From assembly GCA_937907025.1 (NCBI GenBank), contig CALESJ010000027.1:1-64000 (forward strand): 64,000 nucleotides of DNA. The letters run 5' to 3'. Position 1 is the stretch's first letter. Each line of letters starts with the position of its first letter. Positions 21,799 to 30,485 of this stretch are shown piece after piece. Origin of the DNA: an uncultured Faecalibacterium sp. GTDB taxonomy: Bacteria; Bacillota; Clostridia; Oscillospirales; Ruminococcaceae. The translations under genes and the position numbers were made by a program. Under the pieces are notes generated by a model. That model saw nothing but the letters and a program-made list of their open reading frames with translations, did not search any database and was not told where the DNA came from.

Positions 21799-22917
21799 AT
21801 GGTGTGCGTGCGTTGTCAGCGGGAACTGCCGGAGGGCAGCCTTTTCTGCAATTTCTGCGGCAAGCGCCAGCCCGCAGCTCCGCCACCGCAACGGCGGAAG
21901 CGGCGGAGGGCCAAGGGCACCGGCACGGTGTACAAGCTGCCCGGGCGCCGGGCCAAGCCCTGGGCGGCCGTGGCTGCCGACGGGACACTCATCGGCACCT
22001 TTGCCGACGCGGGCGAGGCCGTCACCACGCTGGATGCCGTCAACGCCAAGAAGGTATCCGCCTCCCGGCTGGCCTACACATTTACCGATGTGTATGAGCG
22101 GTGGTCTGCTTTGCACTTTCCCGAGATCGGCTCCAGCGGCGTCAGCTCCTACCGCAACGCCTACCGGAAGTCAGAACCGCTGTACCACCGCAAGATGGCG
22201 GACCTGAAAACCGAGGACTACCAGGCCATCATTGAAGTGATGAAGGCAAAAGGCGCCAGCCGCAGCCTTTGCGAGAAGCAGCGGCAGCTGTTCAGTCAGC
22301 TCTGCCAATACGCCATCCAGCAGGATATCATCCACACCAACTACGCCACCGGCCTGCACCTGCCCGCAGCCAATGCACCCAAAACGCGGATATTTTCGGC
22401 GGCGGAGATTGAAGCCATCCGCAGCATGGTCCTCGACAAACGCCTGGGCGAAACTGCCAAAATCGCGCTGGTATTAATCTACACCGGTATGCGGCTGAAT
22501 GAGCTGCTCTTGGCCCGGGCCGAGAATGTGCATCTGCCGGAGCACTATCTGATTGCCGGCGAAAAGACCGACGCCGGCCGGGACCGCACCATTCCCATTC
22601 ACGAGAGTGTGGAACCGTATATTGCCGCCTGGCTGGGTGGCCGCTCCGCCGGGTATCTGATTCAGAGCGCTGGTGGCGTGCCTCGGGATCACAACAATGT
22701 GCGCAAGAGTTTCCAGAGCCTGATGAAGCGGCTGGGCATTACCGGGGTCAGCCCCCATACCTGTCGCCACACCGCCGCCACCCGCATGCTGGCCGCCGGG
22801 CTGCCGGTGGAAGTGGTGCAGCAGATTCTTGGCCACGCCGACGCCACCACCACTTTGAACATCTACACCCACCCCGATGTGGCCACGTTGGTGGCCGGAG
22901 TGCGAAAAATGGACTGA
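21799..22917 (+). CDS. int: Tyrosine integrase with N-terminal zinc ribbon
   Basis: The 372-residue protein starts with a zinc ribbon (C3-x-x-C and C-x-x-C near residues 3-21), then a basic linker, an arm-binding/SAM-like domain (90-185) and the catalytic domain. The active-site set is visible: Arg in 'YTGMRLNE', Lys in 'EKTDAGRDR', 'HTCRH', His in 'LGHAD' and the nucleophile in 'NIYTHP'. It integrates and excises the prophage. It lies 157 bases from the 3' end of tRNA-Gly, the probable attachment site. Start and binding site are embedded in a hairpin. Confidence 0.95.
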   Translation: MVCVRCQRELPEGSLFCNFCGKRQPAAPPPQRRKRRRAKGTGTVYKLPGRRAKPWAAVAADGTLIGTFADAGEAVTTLDAVNAKKVSASRLAYTFTDVYERWSALHFPEIGSSGVSSYRNAYRKSEPLYHRKMADLKTEDYQAIIEVMKAKGASRSLCEKQRQLFSQLCQYAIQQDIIHTNYATGLHLPAANAPKTRIFSAAEIEAIRSMVLDKRLGETAKIALVLIYTGMRLNELLLARAENVHLPEHYLIAGEKTDAGRDRTIPIHESVEPYIAAWLGGRSAGYLIQSAGGVPRDHNNVRKSFQSLMKRLGITGVSPHTCRHTAATRMLAAGLPVEVVQQILGHADATTTLNIYTHPDVATLVAGVRKMD

Positions 22918-22925
22918 TCTTCCCT

Positions 22926-22981
22926 GCCCCAAACGCCGAATTTGTTAGCTTATTTGTTAGTTTATCCTGCGTTTTGGGGCA
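22926..22981. repeat. Direct repeats within a dyad after the integrase
   Basis: Two 12-base near-repeats, TTTGTTAGCTTA and TTTGTTAGTTTA, follow each other at 22941-22964. They are enclosed by the inverted pair TGCCCCAAACGC/GCGTTTTGGGGCA. Between integrase and attachment site they may be arm-type integrase binding sites; the dyad could also be a weak terminator. Confidence 0.45.
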
Positions 22982-23027
22982 TTTCTTAGGTGGTGAGGCG
23001 GATTTACGACTTTTGCAAGAAACAAGA

Positions 23028-23074
23028 AAAAGCCCCGAACTCGACGTTGTTTCGTCAGGTTCGGGGCTTTGTTT
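23028..23074. terminator. Bidirectional terminator between tRNA-Gly and integrase
   Basis: Stem AAAGCCCCGAAC/GTTCGGGGCTTT with an 18-base-range loop. A-rich sequence on the left and T-rich on the right allow use from both sides, for the tRNA (leftward) and integrase (rightward). Confidence 0.7.
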
Positions 23075-23110
23075 GGAGCGGGATACGAGTCTCGAACTCG
23101 CCACCTACTG
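23074..23110. other. Inferred right attachment site (attR) in the tRNA 3' part
   Basis: The 3' half of the tRNA gene adjoins the integrase side of the prophage, the usual place of crossover for tyrosine integrases. The matching copy would lie beyond the left edge of the window, so the core cannot be confirmed here. Confidence 0.4.
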
Positions 23111-23149
23111 CTTGGGAAGCAGTCACTCTACCGGATGAGCTAATCCCGC
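23074..23149 (-). tRNA. tRNA-Gly(CCC)
   Basis: The 76-base gene folds as a tRNA: acceptor GCGGGAT/ATCCCGC with an encoded CCA, an anticodon stem ACTGC/GCAGT around loop TTCCCAA (anticodon CCC) and a T-arm with GTTCGAGAC. The 3' end points at the integrase. An integrated element restoring the 3' end would put its attachment core in the T-arm/acceptor part. Confidence 0.92.
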
Positions 23150-23193
23150 ATCAGTAAAATTGATTATAGCAAACTGATGCGGGTTTGTCAAGC

Positions 23194-24417
23194 TCAGGTA
23201 CGGTCTTTGTACAGCTCGGCCAGGTTCACCAGCACGTCGGTGGCCTGGTCCATTTTCTCCACGGTGATGCACTCGAAGGGTCCATGGAAGTTGAATCCGC
23301 CGGTGCCCAGATTCGGGCACGGCAATCCCTTGTAAGACAGGGTTGCACCGTCGGTTCCGCCGCGCACAGGTGCTTCCACCGGCTCCAACCCCGCGGCACG
23401 GATAGCCTTGCGGGCGTTTTCGATCAGGTGGAAGTGGGGTTTGATCTGTTCCACCATATTACGGTAGCTGTCTTTCAGGTCCAGTTCCACCGTGCCGGCG
23501 CCGTACTTTTCGTTCAGACAGTCGGCAATATGCTGCATCTGGGCTTTGCGGGCCTCAAAACGGGCCGCGTCATGGTCACGCACAATGTAGCCCAGCTTGG
23601 CCTCGGTCACATCACCTACCATGCTGCACAGATGGAAAAAGCCCTCATACCCTTCGGTATGTTCAGGGCGGGAAAATTCCGGCAGAGCATTGTGGTATTC
23701 AATGGCGATATTCTGAGCATTGCGCATGGTGTTCTTCGCACTGCCCGGATGTACGGAGAACCCATGAACGGTCACCACGGCACCGGCGGCGTTGAAGTTT
23801 TCGTAATTGATTTCTCCCACATCGTCACCATCCACGGTATAGGCCCAGGCAGCGCCAAATTCCTTGACATCGAACAGGTCAGCGCCCTGCCCCACTTCTT
23901 CATCAGGAGTGAAAGCCACGCAGATCTTGCCGTGGGGACGCTTTTCGGACTGCAGCCGTTCCACCATGGTCATGATTTCCGCCACGCCGGCCTTATCGTC
24001 GGCGCCCAGCAGTGTAGTACCGTCGGCCGTGATCAGAGTCTGGCCTTTCATGGAGGCCAGGAACGGGAATTTGCTGACATGCATCACAGCACCGGTAGCC
24101 GGCAGGACCACATCGCCGCCGTCATAGTTTTCATGCAGCTGGGGACGGACATTCTCGCCGGAAGCATCCGGGGCGGTGTCCATGTGGGCAATGAAACCCA
24201 GCCCGGGAGCCTGTTCATGCCCGGCCGTGGCAGGCAGCGTAGCATACACATACCCGTGTTCGTCCACGCGGGCGTCGGTCAGCCCCAGGTCCAGCAGTTC
24301 TTTCTGCAGGATCTTGGCCAGATCCAGCTGACGGGCCGTAGTGGGATGGCTCGTGCTGTCCGGGTCGGAGGTGGTATACACCTGTGCATAGCGCAGGAAG
24401 CGTTCATAAGCGCGCAT
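23194..24417 (-). CDS. pepT: Peptidase T, tripeptide aminopeptidase
   Basis: The 407-residue protein is an M20 metallopeptidase of PepT type that removes the N-terminal residue from tripeptides in the cytoplasm. The first zinc motif is 'H78-M-D80-TAPD', the catalytic Glu pair lies in 'FTPDEEVG', and the dimerisation domain occupies about 205-310. The length is typical. I chose the ATG nine bases after AAGGAG over an upstream reading. It is monocistronic, with its own promoter, and is the first host gene beside the prophage. Confidence 0.93.
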   Translation of the reverse strand: MRAYERFLRYAQVYTTSDPDSTSHPTTARQLDLAKILQKELLDLGLTDARVDEHGYVYATLPATAGHEQAPGLGFIAHMDTAPDASGENVRPQLHENYDGGDVVLPATGAVMHVSKFPFLASMKGQTLITADGTTLLGADDKAGVAEIMTMVERLQSEKRPHGKICVAFTPDEEVGQGADLFDVKEFGAAWAYTVDGDDVGEINYENFNAAGAVVTVHGFSVHPGSAKNTMRNAQNIAIEYHNALPEFSRPEHTEGYEGFFHLCSMVGDVTEAKLGYIVRDHDAARFEARKAQMQHIADCLNEKYGAGTVELDLKDSYRNMVEQIKPHFHLIENARKAIRAAGLEPVEAPVRGGTDGATLSYKGLPCPNLGTGGFNFHGPFECITVEKMDQATDVLVNLAELYKDRT

Positions 24418-24460
24418 ACAGAATATCTCCTTTTTTCCTGAAGTTATATAAGCCGTTGTC

Positions 24461-24489
24461 ATTGTAACACAAAAAGAAGCTTTTTCCAA
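24461..24489 (-). promoter_or_regulatory. Promoter of pepT
   Basis: TTGGAA (24484-24489) and TACAAT (24461-24466), 17 bases apart on the minus strand, about 45 bases before the pepT ATG. Confidence 0.6.
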
Positions 24490-24499
24490 GGCAGGGGCC

Positions 24500-24528
24500 T
24501 TTTCAAGACGACACTTTTATGCTAGAAT
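24500..24528 (+). promoter_or_regulatory. Candidate promoter of the polysaccharide cluster
   Basis: TTTTCA (24500-24505), 17 bases, then TAGAAT (24523-24528) preceded by TGC, an extended -10 element. It lies some 70 bases before the CapE start and diverges from the pepT promoter. Confidence 0.45.
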
Positions 24529-24598
24529 TATGAAGATTATAAAGGAGATTTATGCCGTAGGGCAACGAATAAATCCATATTTTACAGGGAGGCCAATC

Positions 24599-25651
24599 AT
24601 GGCAGACACGATTTTTAAAGGTAAGACACTGTTGATCACCGGCGGCACCGGCAGCTTTGGGCACACCGTCCTCAAGCATTTTCTGACGACCGACATCGGT
24701 GAGATCCGCATTTTCTCCCGCGATGAGAAAAAACAGGATGACATGCGCCATGAACTGCAGGCCCAGTACCCTGAACATTACGAGAAAGTCAAATTCTACA
24801 TCGGTGATGTGCGTGACATCCAGAGCCTGCGCGACGTGATGCCCGGTGTCAACTATATCTTCCATGCTGCAGCCCTCAAGCAGGTGCCATCCTGCGAGTT
24901 TTTCCCCATGGAAGCGGTCCGCACCAACATCGAAGGCACCGACAACATGCTGCATGCCGCCATTGAGGCCAACGTGGAGCGGGTCGTCTGCCTGTCCACC
25001 GACAAGGCCGCTTACCCCATCAATGCCATGGGCATTTCCAAGGCAATGATGGAGCATGTCATCACCGCCAACGCCCGCGTATCCGCACAGCGCGGCGGCC
25101 CTGTCATCTGCTGCACCCGTTACGGCAACGTCATGGCCAGCCGCGGTTCTGTCATTCCTCTGTTTGTGGAGCAGATCCGTTCCGGCAACCCCATCACCAT
25201 CACCGACCCGAACATGACCCGTTTTCTGATGAATCTGGACGAGGCGGTCGATCTGGTTATGTTTGCTTTTGAGCACGCCCGTCCCGGCGATCTGTTCATC
25301 CAGAAGTCTGACGCTTCCACCATCGGGGATCTGGCCAAGGCTGTTCAGACCCTGTTCGGCGACACCGGCACCCGCATCATAGGCACCCGCCACGGCGAAA
25401 AGCTGTACGAAACCCTGATGACCAAGGAAGAGCGTACCCGCAGCGAGGATATGGGCGGCTATTTCCGCGTTTCTGCCGATAACCGCGACCTGAACTACGA
25501 CAAATACTTCATCAAGGGCGAGGTCCACACCCAAGCCGATGAGGACTACACCAGCCACAACACCCGCCGTCTGAACGTGGAAGAAACCATCGCCAAGATC
25601 AAGACCACCGACTATATCAAAGAGGAGCTGGCCAAGGATGGCAAGTGCTGA
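24599..25651 (+). CDS. capE: UDP-GlcNAc 4,6-dehydratase/5-epimerase for UDP-L-FucNAc
   Basis: The 350-residue short-chain dehydrogenase opens with the NAD-binding 'GGTGSFG' (residues 13-19) and carries 'STDKAAYPINAMGISK', where Met-x3-Lys replaces the usual Tyr-x3-Lys as in CapE/FnlA. It turns UDP-GlcNAc into the 4-keto, 5-epimerised sugar, the first step to UDP-N-acetyl-L-fucosamine. The start is the ATG six bases after GGGAGG. CapF and CapG homologues follow directly, which settles the pathway. It also goes by FnlA/WbjB. A relative, CapD-type dehydratase, is less likely in this context. Confidence 0.88.
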   Translation: MADTIFKGKTLLITGGTGSFGHTVLKHFLTTDIGEIRIFSRDEKKQDDMRHELQAQYPEHYEKVKFYIGDVRDIQSLRDVMPGVNYIFHAAALKQVPSCEFFPMEAVRTNIEGTDNMLHAAIEANVERVVCLSTDKAAYPINAMGISKAMMEHVITANARVSAQRGGPVICCTRYGNVMASRGSVIPLFVEQIRSGNPITITDPNMTRFLMNLDEAVDLVMFAFEHARPGDLFIQKSDASTIGDLAKAVQTLFGDTGTRIIGTRHGEKLYETLMTKEERTRSEDMGGYFRVSADNRDLNYDKYFIKGEVHTQADEDYTSHNTRRLNVEETIAKIKTTDYIKEELAKDGKC

Positions 25652-26822
25652 ATTCAATAAACAGTCCCCTGTGCTGATCACCGGCGCAGGCGGATTTGTG
25701 GGCCGCAATCTGGTGGCCACTCTCAAGACCCGCGGCTACACCGACCTGATGCTGTTCGAAAAGAATGACACGCCCGAAACCCTGGCGCAGTACTGCCGCC
25801 GGGCCGCTTTTGTGGTGCATCTGGCCGGCATCAACCGTCCCAAGGACCCCAGCGAGTTTTATTCCGGCAATGCCGGCCTCACCGATACCATGCTGTCCCT
25901 GCTGGAAAAATCCGGCAGCCAGGCACCTGTGCTGGTGACTTCCAGCATTCAGGCCACCCTAGACAATGATTACGGCAAGAGCAAGCTGCAGGCCGAGCAG
26001 GCCATCTTTGCCCACGGGCAGCGCACCGGCGCGCCGGTGTTTGTCTTCCGCATGGAAGGTGTGTTCGGCAAATGGTGTCGCCCCAACTATAACAGTGTTG
26101 TGGCCACCTTCTGCCACAACGTGGCCCACGGTCTGCCCATTCAGGTGCGGGACCCGGCTTATTCCCTGCCGCTGGTCTACATTGATGATGTCATCAACTG
26201 CATTCTGGACGCCATGGAAAAGGGCGAGGCTGTACGGGATGAGGAGGGTATCTGCCGCATTCACCCGGTCCACACCGTCACCCTGGGCCAGCTGGCCGAA
26301 ACGATTCAGGGCTTTGCCAAGGCCCGGGGCGGCAAGGCGGCCGAGGCCCTTGGCACGGATGGTTTGCCCACTCTGGCGGTGCCTGCCCTGGCCGACGGCA
26401 GCTTTGAAAAGAAGCTGTATTCCACCTATCTGTCCTATCTGCCCACTGATGAATTTGCCTACGACCTGAACATGCACTGTGACAACCGCGGCAGTTTTAC
26501 CGAGTTTCTGCGCACACCGGAGCGGGGTCAGGTCAGTGTGAACATCTCCAAGCCCGGCATCGTCAAGGGCAATCACTGGCACCACACCAAGAACGAAAAG
26601 TTCCTGGTGGTCAAGGGAGAAGGCATCATCCGGTTCCGGCAGATTTTCTCGGACGAAGTCATTGAGTACCATGTCAGCGGCGAAAAGCTGCAGGTGGTGG
26701 ATATTCCCTGCGGTTACACCCACAACATTGAAAATGTGGGCGATGACGAGATGGTCACTGTGATGTGGGCCAACGAAGCGTTTGACCCGGAGCATCCGGA
26801 CACTTTTGCCATGCAGGTGTGA
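25638..26822 (+). CDS. capF: UDP-FucNAc synthesis reductase with cupin domain
   Basis: The 394-residue protein has an N-terminal SDR domain ('ITGAGGFVGRNL', residues 14-25) and a C-terminal cupin. The latter contains 'SKPGIVKGNHWHHTKNEKFLV', split over residues about 300-320, and 'DIPCGYTHNIENVG', with metal-binding histidines. This two-domain build is that of CapF (FnlB/WbjC): the cupin epimerises C3 and the SDR reduces the 4-keto group. The ATG lies ten bases after GAGGAG and overlaps the CapE end by 14 bases. Confidence 0.88.
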   Translation: MASAEFNKQSPVLITGAGGFVGRNLVATLKTRGYTDLMLFEKNDTPETLAQYCRRAAFVVHLAGINRPKDPSEFYSGNAGLTDTMLSLLEKSGSQAPVLVTSSIQATLDNDYGKSKLQAEQAIFAHGQRTGAPVFVFRMEGVFGKWCRPNYNSVVATFCHNVAHGLPIQVRDPAYSLPLVYIDDVINCILDAMEKGEAVRDEEGICRIHPVHTVTLGQLAETIQGFAKARGGKAAEALGTDGLPTLAVPALADGSFEKKLYSTYLSYLPTDEFAYDLNMHCDNRGSFTEFLRTPERGQVSVNISKPGIVKGNHWHHTKNEKFLVVKGEGIIRFRQIFSDEVIEYHVSGEKLQVVDIPCGYTHNIENVGDDEMVTVMWANEAFDPEHPDTFAMQV

Positions 26823-26855
26823 TCCTCTTACTTTAAATACAGAAGGATGTTGTGT

Positions 26856-27995
26856 ATGAACAAGCTGAAACTGATGACCATCATCGGTACTCGTCCGGAA
26901 ATCATCCGGTTGAGCGCCGTCATCAAAAAATGCGATAAATACTTTGACCAGATTCTGGTGCACACCGGGCAGAATTATGATTACACCCTGAACCAGATCT
27001 TTTTTGAGGATCTGGGCCTGCGGGCACCGGATTTCTATCTGGACGCTGTGGGCAAGGATCTGGGCGAAACCATCGGCAACATCATCGCCAAGAGCTACTC
27101 CCTGATGGTGGAGCAGAAACCGGATGCCCTGCTGATTCTGGGCGACACCAACAGCTGCCTGTCCGCCATTGGTGCCAAGCGGCTGCACATTCCCATCTTC
27201 CATATGGAGGCTGGCAACCGCTGCTTTGACGAGTGCCTGCCGGAGGAAACCAACCGCCGTATTGTGGACCACATTGCGGATGTGAACATGTGCTATTCCG
27301 AGCACGCCCGCCGGTATCTGAACGCCGAGGGCACCGCCAAGGAGCGGACTTTTGTCACCGGCAGTCCCATGGCCGAAGTTCTGCATGCCAACCTGGATCG
27401 CATTGAGGCTTCCGATGTGCTGGAACGCCTGGGCCTGCAGCCGCAGCATTATATTCTGCTCTCGGCTCACCGGGAGGAAAACATTGATACCGACCAGAAC
27501 TTCATCGACCTGTTCACCTCCATCAACCATCTGGCCGAAACCTACGATATGCCCATCCTGTATTCCTGCCATCCCCGCAGCCGCAAGCGCCTGGATGCCA
27601 TGGGATTTTCTCTGGACCCCCGGGTCAAGCTGCATGAGCCCCTGGGCTTCCACGATTACAACCACCTGCAGATGAACGCTTTCTGCGTGGTGAGTGACTC
27701 CGGCACCCTGCCGGAAGAATCCAGCTTTTTCCTGAGCGTCGGTCATCCCTTCCCCGCTGTCTGCATCCGTACCTCCACCGAGCGTCCGGAAGCACTGGAC
27801 AAGGGTTGCTTCGTACTGGCCGGCATCCGGGAAGGCGGCGTGGAACAGGCCGTGGCTACCGCTGTGGCCATGAACGCCAACGGCGACAACGGCATCCCCG
27901 TTCCCTATTACACCGAGGATGTTTCCAACAAGGTCGTCAAGATCATTCAGAGCTACACCGGTGTCGTGAACAAGATGGTGTGGCGTAAACAATAA
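26856..27995 (+). CDS. capG: UDP-N-acetyl sugar 2-epimerase for UDP-L-FucNAc
   Basis: The 379-residue protein is a WecB-type 2-epimerase: 'IIGTRPEIIRLSAVI' near residues 8-22, 'HTGQNYDY' near 37-44, 'GDTNSCLSA' and 'SAHREENID'. In this cluster it would be CapG (FnlC/WbjD), inverting C2 to give UDP-L-FucNAc. The ATG eight bases after AAGGA is preferred to one three codons earlier, which overlaps the site. It follows CapF by 33 bases. Confidence 0.88.
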   Translation: MNKLKLMTIIGTRPEIIRLSAVIKKCDKYFDQILVHTGQNYDYTLNQIFFEDLGLRAPDFYLDAVGKDLGETIGNIIAKSYSLMVEQKPDALLILGDTNSCLSAIGAKRLHIPIFHMEAGNRCFDECLPEETNRRIVDHIADVNMCYSEHARRYLNAEGTAKERTFVTGSPMAEVLHANLDRIEASDVLERLGLQPQHYILLSAHREENIDTDQNFIDLFTSINHLAETYDMPILYSCHPRSRKRLDAMGFSLDPRVKLHEPLGFHDYNHLQMNAFCVVSDSGTLPEESSFFLSVGHPFPAVCIRTSTERPEALDKGCFVLAGIREGGVEQAVATAVAMNANGDNGIPVPYYTEDVSNKVVKIIQSYTGVVNKMVWRKQ

Positions 27996-28017
27996 GGAAA
28001 GGGCGTGGGGACCCCCA

Positions 28018-29244
28018 ATGCCGAAAAAGCGAGTTCTGGTCGTGACCCAGCATTTCTGGCCGGAAAACTTCCGCATCAATGATATTGTGGAAGGGTTCCT
28101 GTCGGACGGGCTGGAGGTGGATGTACTGTGCGGACTGCCCAATTACCCCAAAGGTGAGTGGTTCGACGGATACGGGCCCGGCGGACCCTTTGAGGAACAT
28201 TATAAAACCGCTCAGGTTTTCCGGGCCAAAGAACTGCCCCGGCGGGGCAACACCAGCGTCAATATCTTTCTCAATTACGTCAGCTGGCCGCTGTATGCAG
28301 CAGGGGCGCTGCATCGTCTGCCTGGCGGATATGATGCGGTCTTCTGCTTCAACACCAGTCCGGTGCTCATGTGTTGGCCTGCCATCCGCTATGCAAAGCG
28401 GCATCATATTCCGCTGACCAACTATGTACTGGATATCTGGCCGGAAAATCTGTACAGTGTCCTGCCGGTAAAGAACAAGCTGCTGCGGAGCATTGCCCAA
28501 GGCGTCAGCGATTGGCTGTACAAACGCTGTGACCGCCTGATTGCCATGAGTGATCTGTTGCAGCAGCGACTGGTACAGCGCACCGGCAAAGCCCCGACAC
28601 AGGTTGCGGTCATTCCGCAGTATTGTGAGGATTTTTACGCTCACCCGCTGTATGACGAGGATCTGCACGAGCAGTTTGACGGCCAGTTCAATCTGGTGTT
28701 TACCGGCACGTTCACGCCGGCACAAAGCCTGGAAACGGTGATTGAAGCCGTAGGCATGGCCCGGAAAAGCGGGGCGGAAAGGCTGCACCTGCTGCTGGTG
28801 GGTGATGGCATGAGCCGCGCCACACTGGAACGGTTCGTGGACGACAACGGTGCCCGGGATTATGTTACATTTTACGGCAGTGTGCCGGCAGCGGATATTC
28901 CCCGTTTTACCGAACTGGCCGATGCGCTGATTGTTTCCCTGTCCGACTCCCCGGACCTGGGGCTGACCGTGCCCGCCAAGGTGGCCAGCTACATGGCTGC
29001 CGGCAAGCCTGTGCTGGCCAGCATGGACGGAGCCGGTTTTGCTGCTGTACAGGCAGCCGGCGGGCTTTCCAGCCCTGCGTGTGATGCCCGGGCGCTGGCA
29101 GCCAACCTGAACCGGCTGTATGCGATGAGCAGCGAACAGCGCGCAGAAATGGGTGCCAAGGCCAAAGACTATTATCTGGCCCACTACCGCCGCGCACAGC
29201 TGCTGCGCCGGCTGGAAAGCTTTATCCTGAACGGAACTGTCTGA
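28018..29244 (+). CDS. GT4 glycosyltransferase, WbuB-like, probably L-FucNAc transferase
   Basis: The 408-residue protein shows the GT-B layout: an N-terminal Rossmann half with 'VVTQHFWPENFRINDI' at residues 8-23 and a C-terminal half with 'VFTGTFTPAQSLE', 'LLLVGDGM' and 'VPAKVASYMAAGKPVLAS', the nucleotide-sugar-binding end. WbuB of E. coli O26 uses UDP-L-FucNAc and is encoded next to fnlABC, as here, so transfer of L-FucNAc onto a lipid-linked glycan is the likely role. It acts at the inner face of the membrane. It lies 22 bases after CapG. Confidence 0.8.
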   Translation: MPKKRVLVVTQHFWPENFRINDIVEGFLSDGLEVDVLCGLPNYPKGEWFDGYGPGGPFEEHYKTAQVFRAKELPRRGNTSVNIFLNYVSWPLYAAGALHRLPGGYDAVFCFNTSPVLMCWPAIRYAKRHHIPLTNYVLDIWPENLYSVLPVKNKLLRSIAQGVSDWLYKRCDRLIAMSDLLQQRLVQRTGKAPTQVAVIPQYCEDFYAHPLYDEDLHEQFDGQFNLVFTGTFTPAQSLETVIEAVGMARKSGAERLHLLLVGDGMSRATLERFVDDNGARDYVTFYGSVPAADIPRFTELADALIVSLSDSPDLGLTVPAKVASYMAAGKPVLASMDGAGFAAVQAAGGLSSPACDARALAANLNRLYAMSSEQRAEMGAKAKDYYLAHYRRAQLLRRLESFILNGTV

Positions 29245-29299
29245 ACCGTAAATCCGGACACTGCCGATGGGCATGCCCGATAAAATATGAGGTGTTGTT

Positions 29300-30022
29300 T
29301 TGCAAACCAAGGCCAAGATCCTGGTGTTGATCCCCTGCTACAATGAGGAGGCCAACATCGTCAAGACTGTGGAACGCCTGCGGGAGCTTTGCCCCGGGGT
29401 GGATTATCTGGTCATCAATGACTGCTCCACCGACCGCAGCGGCGCCCTGCTGAAAGAACACGGCTATGAATATCTGGACCTGCCGGTCAACCTGGGAATC
29501 GGCGGCGGCATTCAGTGCGGCTATGTGTATGCGGCTGCCAACGGCTATGATGTCACGGTGCAGATGGACGGGGACGGTCAGCATGACCCCGCCTACCTGA
29601 TGAACATTGTGGAACCGGTGCTGAAAGGCGAATTGGACATGTGCATCGGCAGCCGTTTTATCCGCCGGGAAGGATTCCAGACCAGTTTCATGCGCCGGGT
29701 TGGCATCCGGTTTCTCAGCTCCATGATTTTTCTGCTGTGCGGCCAGAAAGTGCTGGATGTGACCAGCGGTTTCCGGGCTACCGGGCAAGCCATGACTGAG
29801 TATTTTGCCCGTCATTACGCAGCGGACTATCCTGAGCCGGAAGCCATCCTGGCCGCCTGCCTGGCCGGGTTCCGCGTAGGAGAGGCACCTGTGGTCATGC
29901 ACGAACGGCAGGGCGGCGTGTCCAGCATTTCCAGCTTCAAGAGCATCTATTACATGATCAAGGTTTCTCTTTCGCTGATCATTGACCGCCTTTCCATCAA
30001 GCGCACGCATCACCGGCCGTAA
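29300..30022 (+). CDS. GT2 glycosyltransferase of polyprenyl-phosphate type
   Basis: The 240-residue protein is a GT-A enzyme with 'LIPCYNEEANI' (residues 9-19), 'VINDCSTDRS' (37-46) and the 'QMDGDGQHDP' metal-binding stretch (91-100). It lacks the C-terminal membrane helices of longer family members. Such enzymes charge undecaprenyl phosphate with a sugar or extend a lipid-linked chain. A TTG start follows GAGGTG; the first in-frame ATG would cut into the fold. A DUF2304 membrane gene comes next, a common partner of this GT2 group. Confidence 0.8.
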   Translation: MQTKAKILVLIPCYNEEANIVKTVERLRELCPGVDYLVINDCSTDRSGALLKEHGYEYLDLPVNLGIGGGIQCGYVYAAANGYDVTVQMDGDGQHDPAYLMNIVEPVLKGELDMCIGSRFIRREGFQTSFMRRVGIRFLSSMIFLLCGQKVLDVTSGFRATGQAMTEYFARHYAADYPEPEAILAACLAGFRVGEAPVVMHERQGGVSSISSFKSIYYMIKVSLSLIIDRLSIKRTHHRP

Positions 30023-30065
30023 CGTTTGCCGCGCTTTTGACACTACTATTTTGAGGGGTGACCCC

Positions 30066-30455
30066 ATGACAGAAAAATTTCAGGCTTTTATGATCCTGGG
30101 TGCCTTGGTGCTTCTGGTCATCATCTTTGTGCTGCTCAAGCACGGCAAAATGACGGTGAAATACAGCCTTTTATGGATGTGCCTTTCTCTGGTATTGCTG
30201 GTGTTTGCCCTGTTCCCGTATGTGGTATATGTACTGCGGGACCTGATTGACGTGGAGATGCCGGTCAACCTGGTGTTCATGCTCATGTTCTGTTTTGTGC
30301 TGCTGGTACTGCTGTCCCTGAGCATTGCCATCAGCCAGCTGGCAGAAAAATCCAAGCGACTGACCCAGGCAAACGCCATCCTGGAAAAACGGGTGCGTGA
30401 GCTGGAAAAGACTTTGCGGCAGACCGAGGACGAAAAGAACAGCCCCAGGGGCTGA
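30066..30455 (+). CDS. DUF2304 membrane protein, GT2 partner
   Basis: The 129-residue protein has three hydrophobic helices (about 8-24, 33-53 and 66-90) and a C-terminal heptad coiled coil (95-125). This is the DUF2304 pattern, found next to short GT2 enzymes and thought to anchor or assist them at the membrane. The ATG follows GGGGTGACCCC. A GT2-DUF2304 pair often replaces a single enzyme with fused membrane helices. Confidence 0.75.
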   Translation: MTEKFQAFMILGALVLLVIIFVLLKHGKMTVKYSLLWMCLSLVLLVFALFPYVVYVLRDLIDVEMPVNLVFMLMFCFVLLVLLSLSIAISQLAEKSKRLTQANAILEKRVRELEKTLRQTEDEKNSPRG

Positions 30456-30485
30456 TGGCGGTATTAGTTGAGGATGGTGTAAAGG

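Larger units (their letters stand above)
1..23110. mobile_element. Right-hand part of an integrated siphovirus-type prophage, probably defective
   Basis: The region holds tail genes (left), early genes, a divergent repressor switch and a tyrosine integrase next to the 3' end of a tRNA-Gly gene, which is the standard layout of a temperate siphovirus. The left end lies outside the window, so lysis genes and the left attachment site cannot be judged. The head and packaging genes that should lie between the ArpU-like gene (ends at 10162) and the tail genes are absent: there is no terminase, portal, scaffold or major capsid. An AT-rich cassette occupies part of that place. The element may therefore be a decayed prophage or one that makes tails only. 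Confidence 0.9.

Noticed and set aside
22941..22964. A CRISPR array from the TTTGTTAG tandem repeats
   Set aside because: Only two 12-base copies with no spacers, and no cas genes.
25959..28142. A 727-codon minus-strand frame across capF and capG
   Set aside because: Antisense to recognised genes with overlapping operon structure; no domain.
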